Part shown: positions 26,409 to 35,884 of the stretch, piece by piece
How positions within the stretch are numbered: the first letter of the stretch is position 1
How the letters are laid out: every line of letters starts with the position of its first letter
Position numbers and translations under genes: made by a program
NCBI RefSeq assembly: GCF_020510425.1
Contig: NZ_JAHBAH010000001.1
Span: 3,701,001-3,765,000 of the forward strand
Length of the DNA stretch: 64,000 bases
Direction: 5' to 3'
Source: Quatrionicoccus australiensis
GTDB lineage: Bacteria > Pseudomonadota > Gammaproteobacteria > Burkholderiales > Rhodocyclaceae
The notes under the pieces: model-generated
Seen by the model: the letters and a program-made list of their open reading frames with translations, nothing else
Told to the model about the DNA's origin: nothing
Databases searched by the model: none

Positions 26409-27830
26409 ATGTCCAAGCAATTTGACGTACTCGTCATCGGTGGTGGTCCCGGCGGCTATGTGGCCGCCATTCGTGCCGCCCAACTCGGTTTCAATACGGC
26501 TTGTGCCGAATCCAATGCCTATGCCGACCCCAAGGGCGAACCGCGCCTCGGCGGCACCTGCCTGAATGTGGGCTGCATCCCGTCCAAGGCCCTGCTGCGT
26601 TCTTCCGAACTGTTCGAAGAAGCTCATCACTCCTTCGCCATGCACGGCATTTCCGCCAAGGGCGTGGCGATTGACGTGCCGACCATGGTCGGCCGCAAAA
26701 ACACCATCGTCACGCAGTTGACCGGTGGCATCAAGGGCCTGTTCAAGAAGAACAAGGTCACCAGCCTGAACGGCCACGGCAGCTTCGCCGGCAAGGAAGG
26801 CGACCTGTACAAGGTCAAGGTTGGCGAAGAAGAAGTGCTGGCCAAGCATGTCATCATCGCGACCGGTTCCAAGCCGCGTCACCTCGATGGCATTCCGGTC
26901 GACAACAAGGTCATCTGCGACAACGTCGGTGCCCTCGATTTCGATGCTGCCCCGAAGCGTCTCGGCGTCATCGGTGCTGGTGTCATCGGCCTCGAAATGG
27001 GTTCGGTCTGGCGTCGCCTCGGTACGGACGTCACCGTGCTCGAAGCCGCGCCGGACTTCATGCCGTTCGCTGACCAGGACATCGCCAAGGAAGCCCTCAA
27101 GCTGTTCACCAAGCAGGGTCTGAAGATCACCACCGGCATCAAGATCAACAAGGTCTCCGTCGCCAAGAAGGGCGTCACGGTCGACTACGAAGACAAGGAT
27201 GGCGCCAAGAAGCTCGAGTGCGACAAGCTGATCGTTTCGGTCGGTCGCATCCCGAACACCGACGGTCTGAACGGTGAAGCCGTCGGCCTGAAGATCAATG
27301 ATCGCGGTCAGATTGATGTCGACGGTCACTGCAAGACCAACCTGCCGAACGTCTGGGCGGTCGGCGACGTCGTGCGCGGCCCGATGCTGGCCCACAAGGC
27401 TTCCGAAGAAGGCGTCATGGTTGCCGAGCTGATCTCCGGTCAGTCCGGTCATTGCGACTTCAACACCATTCCGGGCGTCGTCTACACCCATCCGGAAATT
27501 GCCTGGGTTGGCAAGAACGAGCAGCAGCTCAAGGCTGAAGGCATTGCCTACAAGCCGGGCAAGGTGCCGTTCATGGCCAGCGGTCGTGCCCTGGGTCACG
27601 GTGATGCCAGCGGCTTCGTGAAGGTTCTGGCTGATGCCAAGACCGACCGTATCCTCGGCGTACACATCATCGGCAACAATGCTTCCGAGCTGATCGCCGA
27701 AGCCGTCGTCACCATGGAATTTGCCGGCGCATCCGAAGATCTGGGCCGCATCTGCCACGCTCACCCGACCCTGTCGGAAATCGTGCACGAAGCAGCCCTG
27801 GCCTGCGACAAGCGCTCGCTGCACTTCTAA
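26409..27830 (+). CDS. lpd: Dihydrolipoamide dehydrogenase (E3)
   Basis: 473-residue FAD disulfide oxidoreductase that reoxidises lipoyl groups of the 2-oxoglutarate complex and probably other complexes. It shows FAD loop VIGGGPGGYVAA, the redox-active GGTCLNVGCIPSKALL cysteines, NAD-binding GVIGAGVIGLEMGSVW and the catalytic HAHPTLSEI. A GAAAGGA ribosome site precedes the ATG. Confidence 0.97.
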   Translation: MSKQFDVLVIGGGPGGYVAAIRAAQLGFNTACAESNAYADPKGEPRLGGTCLNVGCIPSKALLRSSELFEEAHHSFAMHGISAKGVAIDVPTMVGRKNTIVTQLTGGIKGLFKKNKVTSLNGHGSFAGKEGDLYKVKVGEEEVLAKHVIIATGSKPRHLDGIPVDNKVICDNVGALDFDAAPKRLGVIGAGVIGLEMGSVWRRLGTDVTVLEAAPDFMPFADQDIAKEALKLFTKQGLKITTGIKINKVSVAKKGVTVDYEDKDGAKKLECDKLIVSVGRIPNTDGLNGEAVGLKINDRGQIDVDGHCKTNLPNVWAVGDVVRGPMLAHKASEEGVMVAELISGQSGHCDFNTIPGVVYTHPEIAWVGKNEQQLKAEGIAYKPGKVPFMASGRALGHGDASGFVKVLADAKTDRILGVHIIGNNASELIAEAVVTMEFAGASEDLGRICHAHPTLSEIVHEAALACDKRSLHF

Positions 27831-27849
27831 GCGGCACTGGTTGCGCCAA

Positions 27850-27881
27850 AGGCGGGTTGCGGAAACGCACCCGCCTTTTTT
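27850..27881 (+). terminator. Terminator after lpd
   Basis: Stem AGGCGGG / CCCGCCT with an inner TGCG / CGCA pairing around GAAA and a following run of six T residues. Confidence 0.9.
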
Positions 27882-27924
27882 ATTTTGGCTAGAATAGCCT
27901 TCTACCCAACACTGATTCACAGAG

Positions 27925-29040
27925 ATGCCACATAAAAAACTGAACGTCGCGGCCATGGGCATGCTCGACGCGTACAAGTCATTGCTCGATGCCCGTGGTT
28001 ATTCCGCCGACGAAGCCCAGATGCGCGCGGCGACGGCCTTGCAGGAGCTGTACACTAACCTGCTGTCGTTCAAGGTCGGTCGTGGCAGCACCCTGAAGCG
28101 CCTGCTCAATCCGCCGAAGCCGCCCAAGGGCGTGTATTTCTGGGGCGGCGTCGGGCGCGGCAAGAGCTTCCTGATGGATTGCTTCTACGACTCGGTGCCT
28201 TACCGCCGCAAGAAGCGCATCCACTTCCACGCCTTCATGCAGCAGATCCATCGCGACCTGGAAAAATACAAGGGCGAGCCCGATCCGATGCTGCGCCTGG
28301 CCGAGCAGATTGCGCGCGAAGTGCGCCTGCTCTGTTTCGACGAATTCCACGTCTCCGACATTGCCGATGCGATGATTCTCGGCCGCCTGATGGACGGGCT
28401 GTTCGCCAATGGCGTGATCATCGTCATGACCTCGAACTACCCGCCGGAGAAGCTTTACCCGAACGGCCTGCACCGCGAGAGCTTCCTGCCGACCATCGCC
28501 CTGCTGCTCAAACATCTCGATGTCTTCGAGGTTGATGCCGGTGTCGATTACCGCCTGCGCGCCCTGGAGCAGGTCGAGATCTACCACCACCCGGTCGACG
28601 CCGCCGCCGAGAAGAAAATGCTCGACTACTTCCGCATGGTGGCGGGCGAGGAGGGCAAGAAGGGCGGCCATATCGAAGTGCTCGGGCGTCAGGTCGATAC
28701 CATCCGGCGCGGGCATGGCGTGATCTGGTTCGATTTCCGTACCTTGTGCGGTGGACCGCGCTCGCAGAACGATTATCTGGAAATCGCCCGCGGCTACCAC
28801 ACGGTGCTGCTCTCGCACATTCCGAAAATGACTGCACACCAGGCTTCCGAAGCCCGCCGTTTCACCTGGCTGGTCGATGTCTTCTACGACCATCGCGTCA
28901 AGCTGATCGCTACCGCCGATTGTGAACCCGACGCCCTCTACACCGAAGGAACCCAGTCCAGCGAGTTCTTCCGTACGGTCAGCCGGCTGACCGAAATGCA
29001 TTCGCGGGAGTATCTGACCCTGCCGCACCTGGTGAGCTGA
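27925..29040 (+). CDS. zapE: Cell division ATPase ZapE (AFG1-like)
   Basis: 371-residue AFG1/ZapE ATPase, a Z-ring-associated protein in Gram-negative bacteria. Walker A is GGVGRGKS, Walker B LLCFDEFHVSDIADAM, followed by MTSNYPPEKLYPNGLHRESF and FDFRTLCGGPRSQNDYLEIA, all family hallmarks. An alternative start (MGMLDAYKSL) lies about ten codons downstream. It usually follows the suc/lpd block in betaproteobacteria, as here. Confidence 0.94.
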   Translation: MPHKKLNVAAMGMLDAYKSLLDARGYSADEAQMRAATALQELYTNLLSFKVGRGSTLKRLLNPPKPPKGVYFWGGVGRGKSFLMDCFYDSVPYRRKKRIHFHAFMQQIHRDLEKYKGEPDPMLRLAEQIAREVRLLCFDEFHVSDIADAMILGRLMDGLFANGVIIVMTSNYPPEKLYPNGLHRESFLPTIALLLKHLDVFEVDAGVDYRLRALEQVEIYHHPVDAAAEKKMLDYFRMVAGEEGKKGGHIEVLGRQVDTIRRGHGVIWFDFRTLCGGPRSQNDYLEIARGYHTVLLSHIPKMTAHQASEARRFTWLVDVFYDHRVKLIATADCEPDALYTEGTQSSEFFRTVSRLTEMHSREYLTLPHLVS

Positions 29041-29044
29041 AATC

Positions 29045-30292
29045 ATGTTACAGCCAATGCAACCCGCCGACCTTGCCATTGACCTGCGGCAACTGGTCAT
29101 CACCATCGCCCATACCGTCGATCTGGTCGGTGTGGACGATGTCCTGCACGGTCGCCGGGTCGGCATGCTGGCACGCGAACTGGCCATCTTCATGGGCTGG
29201 CCCGAAGCCGAGCAGCAACTGCTCTACGATGCTGGCCTGCTGCACGATTGCGGTGTTTCGTCGACGCGGGTGCATCACCGGCTGGTGGTCGATCTCGAAT
29301 GGTCGGGTGCCGAAGAACACTGTGTCGCCGGCCAGGACCTGCTTGCCGATTTTGCGCCGCTGGCGCACCTGGCACCGATCATCCGATACCACCACAGCCG
29401 CTGGGAGTGGCTGGCGCAGCAAACGCAGCTTGGTGATACGGCGCGTTTTGCCAACCTGATCTACCTGGCCGACCGGGTTGATGTCCTGGCGGCGCCTTAT
29501 CACGCCGACCAGACGGTGCTGTCGCATGCCGACGAGATCCGCTCGCGCCTCGCCGACCAGCGCGGCTGCCTGTTTTCGCCGGCCTTGGTCGAGGCATTCG
29601 AGAAGTTTTCCGAAGGCGAGGCCTTCTGGCTGGCGCTGCAGCCCGACTGGGTGCAGCAATACCAGCGCGAGATGGAAACGCACGGCACGCTGCAAGTAAT
29701 CGATTGGGCGCAGTTCAAGCAGTGCGCCGAAATATTCGCCCGCATCATCGACGCCAAGTCGCCCTACACGCAGCGTCATTCACGCGGGGTTTCCCGCCTG
29801 GCACGCCATCTGGCCGAGCGTCTCGGGCTGGACACGGTGACCTGCGAGAAGATCGAGGTTGCCGGCTTGCTGCACGATATCGGCAAGCTGCAGATTCCCG
29901 ACGAAATCATCGAAGGCCCGAACGCCCTGACGCCGCATGAGTTCGACATCATGAAGAGCCACAGCTACGCCACGCTGCAGGTCCTGAAGCGCCTGCCAGC
30001 GATCGAGGAGATCGCGCACTGGGCGGCCTTCCATCATGAAACACCGGATGGTCACGGCTATCCCTTCCACATCGGCGGCACATCCTTGCCGCTCGAAGCG
30101 CGCATCATCAACGTTGCCGACGTCTTCCAGGCGCTGGCGCAGGATCGGCCTTACCGCAAGCCGATGCAGCCAGCCGAGATCATGGCCGTGCTGCAGGAAA
30201 GGGCCGACCGCGGGCAGGCCGATCCCGGTATCGTCGCACTGGTGGCGGCCGATCTGGCTAATTGTCACCGCGTTGCCCTGTGCATGGATTGA
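29045..30292 (+). CDS. Tandem HD-domain phosphohydrolase with C-terminal HD-GYP
   Basis: 415-residue protein. The N-terminal HD module (about 25-190) has GRRVGMLARELA, LLHDCGVS and RYHHSRWEW. The C-terminal HD-GYP (about 230-400) has HSRGVSRLARHLAE, LLHDIGKLQIPDEII, the HHETPDGHGYP signature and NVADVFQALAQDRPYR. All residues expected of an active c-di-GMP phosphodiesterase appear present in the second module. No receiver or membrane segment is seen, so the N-terminal HD may be the sensor. It lies 4 bp after zapE and is probably cotranscribed with it. Confidence 0.88.
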   Translation: MLQPMQPADLAIDLRQLVITIAHTVDLVGVDDVLHGRRVGMLARELAIFMGWPEAEQQLLYDAGLLHDCGVSSTRVHHRLVVDLEWSGAEEHCVAGQDLLADFAPLAHLAPIIRYHHSRWEWLAQQTQLGDTARFANLIYLADRVDVLAAPYHADQTVLSHADEIRSRLADQRGCLFSPALVEAFEKFSEGEAFWLALQPDWVQQYQREMETHGTLQVIDWAQFKQCAEIFARIIDAKSPYTQRHSRGVSRLARHLAERLGLDTVTCEKIEVAGLLHDIGKLQIPDEIIEGPNALTPHEFDIMKSHSYATLQVLKRLPAIEEIAHWAAFHHETPDGHGYPFHIGGTSLPLEARIINVADVFQALAQDRPYRKPMQPAEIMAVLQERADRGQADPGIVALVAADLANCHRVALCMD

Positions 30293-30322
30293 CCGGTCGA
30301 CCGGCCGGAATGGAGCTTTTTC

Positions 30323-31114
30323 ATGGCACGTGTTTTTCTGTTGCTGGTTCTCTTCTTCACTACGCCGCTCTGGGCGCAGCAGATGGAAATCATCCAGCTG
30401 CGCAGCAAGACGGTCGAGGAAGTTTTGCCGACCCTGTTGCCGCTGGTCGAGCCGGGTGGCACGCTGACCGGCATGAACGACCAGCTTTTCCTGCGCAGCT
30501 CGGCGCGAAACCGGGCCGATATCAAGCGCGTGCTGGCTGCCATCGATACGCCGACCCGGCGCCTGATCATCCGTGTCTCGCAGAATCGCCAGGGCGAAGA
30601 CAGTGCGCGCGGTGTCGAGGCGAGCGGACAACTGGCGCTCGGTACGGGACGTCGCTCGCAGGCCGAGGCGCGGGTGTGGGACACGAAGAGCGTGCGCGGC
30701 GAGAGTGCGGCGCAGATGGTGCAAACCGTCGAGGGCGGGCGTGCCTTCATCCAGATCGGGCGCTCGCTGCCGATCCCGATGCGGCAGGTGATGGTCGGGC
30801 CGGGCGGGGCGCTAGTCAATGAAACGGTGGTCTATCGCGATGTCGGGCGCGGCTTCTATGCCGTGCCGCGTCTGAACGGTAAGCGCGTCAGCCTGGAAAT
30901 CAGCCAGCAGGCCGACAGTACCGATGCCTACGGGCGCGGTGCGATCAATACGCAGCGTCTGTCGACGACGGTCAGCGGTCGACTCGGTGAATGGATCGAA
31001 TTGGGTGGCGGCGGCAGCCAGGCTGCCGGCAACCAGGGTGGGGCGATGAGCCTGTCGACCAGCGAGGCGCGTGACAACCGTGCGGTCTGGCTGATGGTCG
31101 AGGAAGTCGAATAG
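30323..31114 (+). CDS. Secretin N-domain-like periplasmic protein without a pore domain
   Basis: 263 residues with a signal peptide (MARVFLLLVLFFTTPLWA-QQ). Residues 20-90 resemble an N-terminal short secretin domain (MEIIQLRSKTVEEVLPTLLPLV ... IKRVLAAIDTPTRRLII). The remainder is beta-rich with FIQIGRSLPIPMRQV and a Gly/Gln/Ser-rich tail, but the secretin gate and barrel are missing. No type II/III or pilus genes are nearby. It may be a divergent relative or a secretin-associated accessory. It lies 30 bp after the HD-GYP gene. Confidence 0.7.
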   Translation: MARVFLLLVLFFTTPLWAQQMEIIQLRSKTVEEVLPTLLPLVEPGGTLTGMNDQLFLRSSARNRADIKRVLAAIDTPTRRLIIRVSQNRQGEDSARGVEASGQLALGTGRRSQAEARVWDTKSVRGESAAQMVQTVEGGRAFIQIGRSLPIPMRQVMVGPGGALVNETVVYRDVGRGFYAVPRLNGKRVSLEISQQADSTDAYGRGAINTQRLSTTVSGRLGEWIELGGGGSQAAGNQGGAMSLSTSEARDNRAVWLMVEEVE

Positions 31115-31135
31115 GACCGGCCAGCGCCAATGAAA

Positions 31136-31158
31136 AAGGCCGCCCTCGAGGCGGCCTT
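31136..31158. terminator. Bidirectional terminator between two converging genes
   Basis: Arms AAGGCCGCC and GGCGGCCTT with a CTCGA loop. There is an A-run on the left and a CGTTTT tract on the right, so it serves the secretin-like gene (plus strand) and the acetate permease gene (minus strand). Confidence 0.88.
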
Positions 31159-31179
31159 CGTTTTACTGCCTGCCATGTT

Positions 31180-31836
31180 TCAGGCGGCGGCCTTGACGAC
31201 TTGCGGCTTGGTAATGGGGAGTGGTCCCTTCTTGATCCAGCCGAACGGGGCGCCGAGCGAGAGCACGGTGCGCCCGAAGAAGTTATTCAGGAAGTTGGCG
31301 CCGGCGGCGTAGAAGCCGAGCAGGGAAATGCCCAGTTCCGACCAGGCGGCGAGCGGCCCGAAGACTTCGTGATTGATGCCGAGAATCGACAGCGCCAGCG
31401 ACGGCAGCAGGATGTTGATCAATACCAGGATGGCGGCAAACACCTTGTTGGCTTCGAAAGCGGCGACCATGATGAACAGCGAGAAAATGAAATAGCCGAT
31501 GCAGGCGAAAGCCAGTTGCTTCGGATCGGCCTTGTCGCCAACGGCACCCAGCCAGCCGAGGCTGATCGCCCAGTGCATGGCGACGGCAATCCAGAACAGG
31601 CCGTAGGCACCGAGCACGATAGCGCCGAAATAGTTGTTTTTCTTGAAGTCGACCGCCGAGGCCCAGATCTGGGCGATGGAGCCGAGGAACAGTGCCCACG
31701 GAATCAGGTAAACGACGCCGCTGGTCCAGCCCATCTTGGCCGAGGCGGCGACGAAGGTGACCATGGAAAGGCCGAACACGCCGAGGGCGGTCGGGTCGGA
31801 CATGACGATTCTGGTTTCGTTGATTGGTTGCTGCAT
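31180..31836 (-). CDS. Acetate uptake transporter, GPR1/FUN34/YaaH family
   Basis: 218-residue six-helix inner-membrane permease (SatP-like) for acetate and succinate. DPTALGVFGLSMVTF is the family's NPxxLG-like opening motif, and IAVAMHWAISLGWLG and NKVFAAILVLINILL are further hydrophobic segments. GGGGAG lies six bases before the ATG at 31836. A plausible FNR/ANR box is present about 100 bp upstream. It fits the acetate and organic-acid metabolism seen in the TCA block. Confidence 0.92.
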   Translation of the reverse strand: MQQPINETRIVMSDPTALGVFGLSMVTFVAASAKMGWTSGVVYLIPWALFLGSIAQIWASAVDFKKNNYFGAIVLGAYGLFWIAVAMHWAISLGWLGAVGDKADPKQLAFACIGYFIFSLFIMVAAFEANKVFAAILVLINILLPSLALSILGINHEVFGPLAAWSELGISLLGFYAAGANFLNNFFGRTVLSLGAPFGWIKKGPLPITKPQVVKAAA

Positions 31837-31932
31837 GGCTTCTCCCCTTCTTGGTTTAATGATTTTGTCAGTGCCGCATACAAGCGTTTGTCTGCAAGGG
31901 GGCCATTCTCTGCGCCGGATAAGCGCTTTCTT

Positions 31933-31946
31933 ATGATCCAGATCAA
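31933..31946. promoter_or_regulatory. Candidate FNR/ANR box upstream of the acetate permease gene
   Basis: ATGATCCAGATCAA matches TTGATnnnnATCAA with a single mismatch and centres about 103 bp upstream of the permease start. Only one site is seen and there is no mapped promoter, so this is tentative. Confidence 0.4.
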
Positions 31947-32048
31947 GAGTTGGTGTGCTATTTCCGGTCGTATCTTGTCTTGGTAAATTGTTGTTTTGTT
32001 TAAATAAATTGTTTGATCAATGGTTAATTTCAGCCTTGCTTTCGGCAT

Positions 32049-32075
32049 AAAAAAGCCCGGCGCTTGGCCGGGCTT
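32049..32075 (-). terminator. Terminator downstream of metY
   Basis: Stem AAGCCCGGC / GCCGGGCTT. Read on the minus strand it is followed by a run of T residues, 21 bp past the metY stop. Confidence 0.88.
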
Positions 32076-32095
32076 GTCCTGAAGGTCTGGTTCGA

Positions 32096-33367
32096 TCAGG
32101 CGGCGTTCAGCGCCTGATCCAGATCGGCGATCAGGTCGTCGATATGTTCGATGCCGACCGACAGGCGGATCATGTCTTCGGAAACGCCGGCCTTGGCCAG
32201 TTCTTCCGGCGACAGCTGGCGGTGCGTGGTCGAGGCCGGGTGGCAGGCCAGCGACTTGGCATCGCCGATATTGACCAGGCGGGTGAACAGTTGCAGTGCG
32301 TCCTGGAACTTGCCGCCACCGGCGAGGCCGCCCTTGACACCAAAGGTCAGGATGCCGGAAGCGCGGCCGCCCATGTACTTCTGGACCAGCGCGTGATCCT
32401 TGTGATCCGGCAGGCCGGCATAATTGACCCAATTGACCTTCGGGTGATTTTGCAGGAATTTGGCGACGGCCAGGGTGTTTTCGCAGATACGGTCCATGCG
32501 CAGGGCCAGGGTTTCGATGCCTTGCAGGATCAGGAAGGCATTGAACGGGCTGATCGCGGCGCCCATGTTGCGCAGCGGCACGACGCGGGCGCGGCCGATG
32601 TAGGCGGCGGCACCGAGCGCTTCGGTATAGACGACGCCGTGGTAGGAAACGTCCGGCTCGTTGAGGCGCTTGAACTTCTGCTTGTGTTCGGCCCACGGGA
32701 ACTTGCCGCTATCGACGATGATGCCGCCGATCGAATTGCCATGGCCGCCGAGGTACTTGGTCAGCGCATGCACGACGATGTCGGCACCGTGCTCGAACGG
32801 GCGGCACAGGTAGGGCGAGGGCACCGTGTTGTCGACGATGACTGGCACGCCATGCTTGTGGGCGACTTCGGCGAGCTTTTCGAAATCGGTGACGTTGCCG
32901 AGCGGATTGCCGACCGATTCGCAGAACACGGCCTTGGTCTTGGCGTCGATCAGTTTTTCGAAGGCTTCCGGATCGCGGTAATCGGCGAAGCGGACTTCGA
33001 TGCCGTATTGCGGCAGGGTGTGCGCAAACAGGTTGTAGGTGCCGCCGTACAGCGTGCTCGAGGTGACGATGTTGTCGCCGGCTTCGGCGATGGTCTGGAT
33101 CGAGGCGGTAATGGCTGCCATGCCCGAGGCCATGGCCAGCGCGGCGATACCGCCTTCGAGTTCGGCGACGCGCTTTTCCAGGACGTCCTGGGTCGGATTC
33201 ATGATGCGCGTGTAGATGTTGCCGGCGACCTTGAGGTCGAACAGGTCGGCGCCGTGCTGCGTGCTGTCGAAGGCGTAGGACGTCGTCTGGTAGATCGGCA
33301 CGGCGACGGCCTTGGTGGTCGGATCCGGCGAGTAGCCGCCATGGACTGCGATGGTTTCGATTTTCAT
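32096..33367 (-). CDS. metY: O-acetylhomoserine aminocarboxypropyltransferase / sulfhydrylase
   Basis: 423-residue pyridoxal-phosphate enzyme of the Cys/Met-metabolism family, making homocysteine from O-acetylhomoserine and sulfide. AVHGGYSPDPTTKAVAVPIYQTTSY opens the protein, TRIMNPTQDVLEKRVAELEGG follows, and the PLP lysine is in HALTKYLGGHGNSIGG. The length exceeds the cystathionine synthases and fits MetY. GAGAGAGACC precedes the ATG. No met or sulfur genes flank it. Confidence 0.95.
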   Translation of the reverse strand: MKIETIAVHGGYSPDPTTKAVAVPIYQTTSYAFDSTQHGADLFDLKVAGNIYTRIMNPTQDVLEKRVAELEGGIAALAMASGMAAITASIQTIAEAGDNIVTSSTLYGGTYNLFAHTLPQYGIEVRFADYRDPEAFEKLIDAKTKAVFCESVGNPLGNVTDFEKLAEVAHKHGVPVIVDNTVPSPYLCRPFEHGADIVVHALTKYLGGHGNSIGGIIVDSGKFPWAEHKQKFKRLNEPDVSYHGVVYTEALGAAAYIGRARVVPLRNMGAAISPFNAFLILQGIETLALRMDRICENTLAVAKFLQNHPKVNWVNYAGLPDHKDHALVQKYMGGRASGILTFGVKGGLAGGGKFQDALQLFTRLVNIGDAKSLACHPASTTHRQLSPEELAKAGVSEDMIRLSVGIEHIDDLIADLDQALNAA

Positions 33368-33387
33368 TGGTCTCTCTCCTCGGGAAG

Positions 33388-33404
33388 GTTACGTTAACGT
33401 CAAC
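33388..33404. promoter_or_regulatory. Palindrome upstream of metY
   Basis: GTTACGTTAACGTCAAC contains a perfect ACGTTAACGT core with near-symmetric flanks, 21-37 bp before the metY start. It resembles MerR/LiuR-type operator shapes, but the cognate regulator is not in the window. Confidence 0.4.
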
Positions 33405-33466
33405 AGGATGATCTTAGCATTGGCAAAAGGCGCAGCTTAGACGCAAACCGAATTTGCTTATTTGCT

Positions 33467-35365
33467 TCATGAACGCGGCTTTTTCGGCTCATCGCCGAGC
33501 AGGAAACGGCCGGGATCGATGGCGTCGACCAGGTCGCTTTCGAGCGGCAGCGGTTCGCCCTCGAGCTGGCTGAGCAGCAGGTCGGCCATCAGCATGGACC
33601 AGACGATGCCGCGCGCGCCGAAGCCCTGCATGCACCACAGGCCGGGCTGGCGAGGCAGGGCGTGCAGGCGTGGCGAACCGGCAAAGCCGGGTTCGGGCAC
33701 CGGGCCGACAATGGGCAGGCGATCCGGCGACATCGGGCGGAAACCGACGCGACCGTGCAGTGTCGCGGGATCGATGCCGGTGCCGAAGCCGGGCAGGCTG
33801 AATTCAAGCTTGGCGAGATTCTCGACATGATCGGCGAGGTGCTCGTCCGGGTCGGTGTCGTCGAGCTGGCTGGTGGCGCCGATCAGGCGCAGGCCGTCCA
33901 CTGTCGGCATGGCGTAGCCGCCCTGGCGGCAGACGACGATGTCGAGCGGTGGCGTTGCGGCGGCTGGCAAATGACTGACCTGGCCGCGTGCCGGCTGTTG
34001 CGGCAGCCAGGAAAATTGGGCAAAACGCGTCGCAGCGGCACCGCTTGCCATGATCAGCACCGGCGCCGCGGCGATCACGGCGCCCGTTGCATCGAGAGCA
34101 CGCCACTCGTTTTCGGCCCTTTCCAGACGGTCGACCGTTGTCCGGCAGCGTAAATCAATCTGCTCCGGGAAGGCGGCCAGCGCGGCGCGGCAGACCGAGG
34201 GCGGCTGCACCCAGCCGCCTTGCGGAAACCACCAGCCGCCGATCTCCACCGGTCGACCAGCCAAAACCGAGGCTTTTGCCGGCTCGGCGAATTGCAGCAG
34301 TTCGTCCGGCAGGCCGAGATTTTCGACGGCCTTGCGCTGCTGTGCTGCATGCTCGGCATCTCGCCCGAGGTGCAGCACGCCGCAGGGCGACCAGCGTGCG
34401 TCAGACAGGGCGGCGAGGCGGGCGCGGGTGGCGAAAAAGCCGGCCCGGGTCAGGCGCGAGATGCGGTTGTCGTCCACGCTGGGCAGCGGCCGCAGCATCC
34501 CGGCCAGATTGCTGGAAGCGCCGGTGGCCGGCGTTGCCGCCTGTTCCAGCACCGTGACCTGCCAGCCGGCGGCAGCCAGCGCATAGGCTGTCGCACTACC
34601 GGCGATGCCGGCGCCGATCACGATGGCGCGCCGTTCGGCCGGCGGCTGGTGGCGGTTCGGCCGGCGCGAGCGGAAACGGCCGGTCAGCATCTGCCATTTG
34701 CCGGCAAAGCCGGACCGCTTCTTCAGCTCAAATTCGGCTTCTTTCAGGGCCTGACGCACCTGTCCGGCCACCGCCCAGGTCGCCAGCGTCGTGCCTTCGG
34801 ACGACAGCCGGGCGAGCGCCTTGCACAGCTGCGGCGTCCATAGCTCCGGGTTCTTGGCCGGCGCGAAGCCGTCGAGGAAAAAGGCATCGACGGCGGCGTT
34901 GACCGTACGCAGCTGTTGCGTCGCATCGCCGAAGAACAGGGTCAGGATGACATTGCCGCCGTCCAGGTGCAGACGATGCACGCCCGGCGTCAGCAGCGGC
35001 CATTGCGCCTGCAGTTCGGCGGCGAGTTCGGCGAACTCCGGCCAAGCCTGCTGTGCGACGGCCAGGTCGCTGGCGGTGAACGGGTGTTTTTCGCAAGAAA
35101 CGAAATGCAGGCGGCGACAGCGTTGCGGGTCGTCCTGCCAGGCCTGCCAGGTGGTCAGGAAATTGAGGCCGAGACCAAAGCCGGTTTCAAGAATGACGAA
35201 GCGGTCGCGACCCTGCCAGCGAGCGGGCAGATCGTTGCCGGCGAGAAAAACGTGGCGGGCTTGCGCCGGGCCGCCGTGCGGCGAGTGATAGACATCGCCG
35301 TAGGCGACCGAGAAGGGCGTGCCGTCCGGCGCAAATTCGAGGCGGGCGGGCTGGAGTTTGGCCAC
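33467..35365 (-). CDS. mnmC: Bifunctional tRNA mnm5s2U methyltransferase / FAD oxidoreductase
   Basis: Two-domain enzyme completing 5-methylaminomethyl-2-thiouridine at the tRNA wobble base. The N-terminal MnmC2 methyltransferase ([49 protein letters not shown]) is followed from about residue 245 by the MnmC1 FAD domain ([19 protein letters not shown]). I chose GTG at 35365, which shares a base with the stop of the upstream gene. An ATG at 35473 would put 36 extra residues inside that gene. It ends with GDEPKKPRS. Confidence 0.93.
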   Translation of the reverse strand: MAKLQPARLEFAPDGTPFSVAYGDVYHSPHGGPAQARHVFLAGNDLPARWQGRDRFVILETGFGLGLNFLTTWQAWQDDPQRCRRLHFVSCEKHPFTASDLAVAQQAWPEFAELAAELQAQWPLLTPGVHRLHLDGGNVILTLFFGDATQQLRTVNAAVDAFFLDGFAPAKNPELWTPQLCKALARLSSEGTTLATWAVAGQVRQALKEAEFELKKRSGFAGKWQMLTGRFRSRRPNRHQPPAERRAIVIGAGIAGSATAYALAAAGWQVTVLEQAATPATGASSNLAGMLRPLPSVDDNRISRLTRAGFFATRARLAALSDARWSPCGVLHLGRDAEHAAQQRKAVENLGLPDELLQFAEPAKASVLAGRPVEIGGWWFPQGGWVQPPSVCRAALAAFPEQIDLRCRTTVDRLERAENEWRALDATGAVIAAAPVLIMASGAAATRFAQFSWLPQQPARGQVSHLPAAATPPLDIVVCRQGGYAMPTVDGLRLIGATSQLDDTDPDEHLADHVENLAKLEFSLPGFGTGIDPATLHGRVGFRPMSPDRLPIVGPVPEPGFAGSPRLHALPRQPGLWCMQGFGARGIVWSMLMADLLLSQLEGEPLPLESDLVDAIDPGRFLLGDEPKKPRS

Positions 35366-35856
35366 TAGTGGAGCAGCGATTTGCCCGGAGGAGTGGTCAG
35401 CGTGGCCGGAGCATCGTAACTGAGCCCGAGATCCCACTTGGCCTGCTCGCTGGCGGCGCGCAGCATCGAACACAAGGCCTGCAACAGCTCGCCGTTCAGG
35501 TTGAGGCTGAAATAGCGCTCCCGACCTTCACGCAGGATCATCCGGCCCAAACCATCCTCGCTGCCTTCGAAGGTCGCTTCGGAGGCGAGCAGCGGCTTCG
35601 AACCGAGCGGAAAGACCGGATTGTCTTCCCGGAACGGTTGCTCAAAGCTGGACGGCTCATGCTCGGAAGTAGTGTCAGCCTGCGGCGCGGGATTTGCCAA
35701 CTGCTTGGCCAGCATCCGGCTCAGATGCGGCCAGATCTCGCGCAAGAAGCGCCGCGTCAGAAAAACGCGGACTTCTTCGTTGTCATCCGTCGCAATACGC
35801 ATAACCAGCCGGTCCTGCACGCTGTCGTTGGCGATTTGCAGCTGGCGAACAGACAT
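35365..35856 (-). CDS. Conserved hypothetical protein, coupled to mnmC
   Basis: 163 residues, soluble, no signal peptide. [38 protein letters not shown] is a compact N-terminal block and [20 protein letters not shown] a helical C-terminal block, separated by a disordered Glu/Pro/Ser stretch. I do not recognise a family with certainty. It overlaps the mnmC GTG by one base, so the two are translationally coupled. A palindromic repeat lies upstream. Confidence 0.75.
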   Translation of the reverse strand: MSVRQLQIANDSVQDRLVMRIATDDNEEVRVFLTRRFLREIWPHLSRMLAKQLANPAPQADTTSEHEPSSFEQPFREDNPVFPLGSKPLLASEATFEGSEDGLGRMILREGRERYFSLNLNGELLQALCSMLRAASEQAKWDLGLSYDAPATLTTPPGKSLLH

Positions 35857-35884
35857 CAGTCTTTTGCCTCGCCCGATTCCAAAC

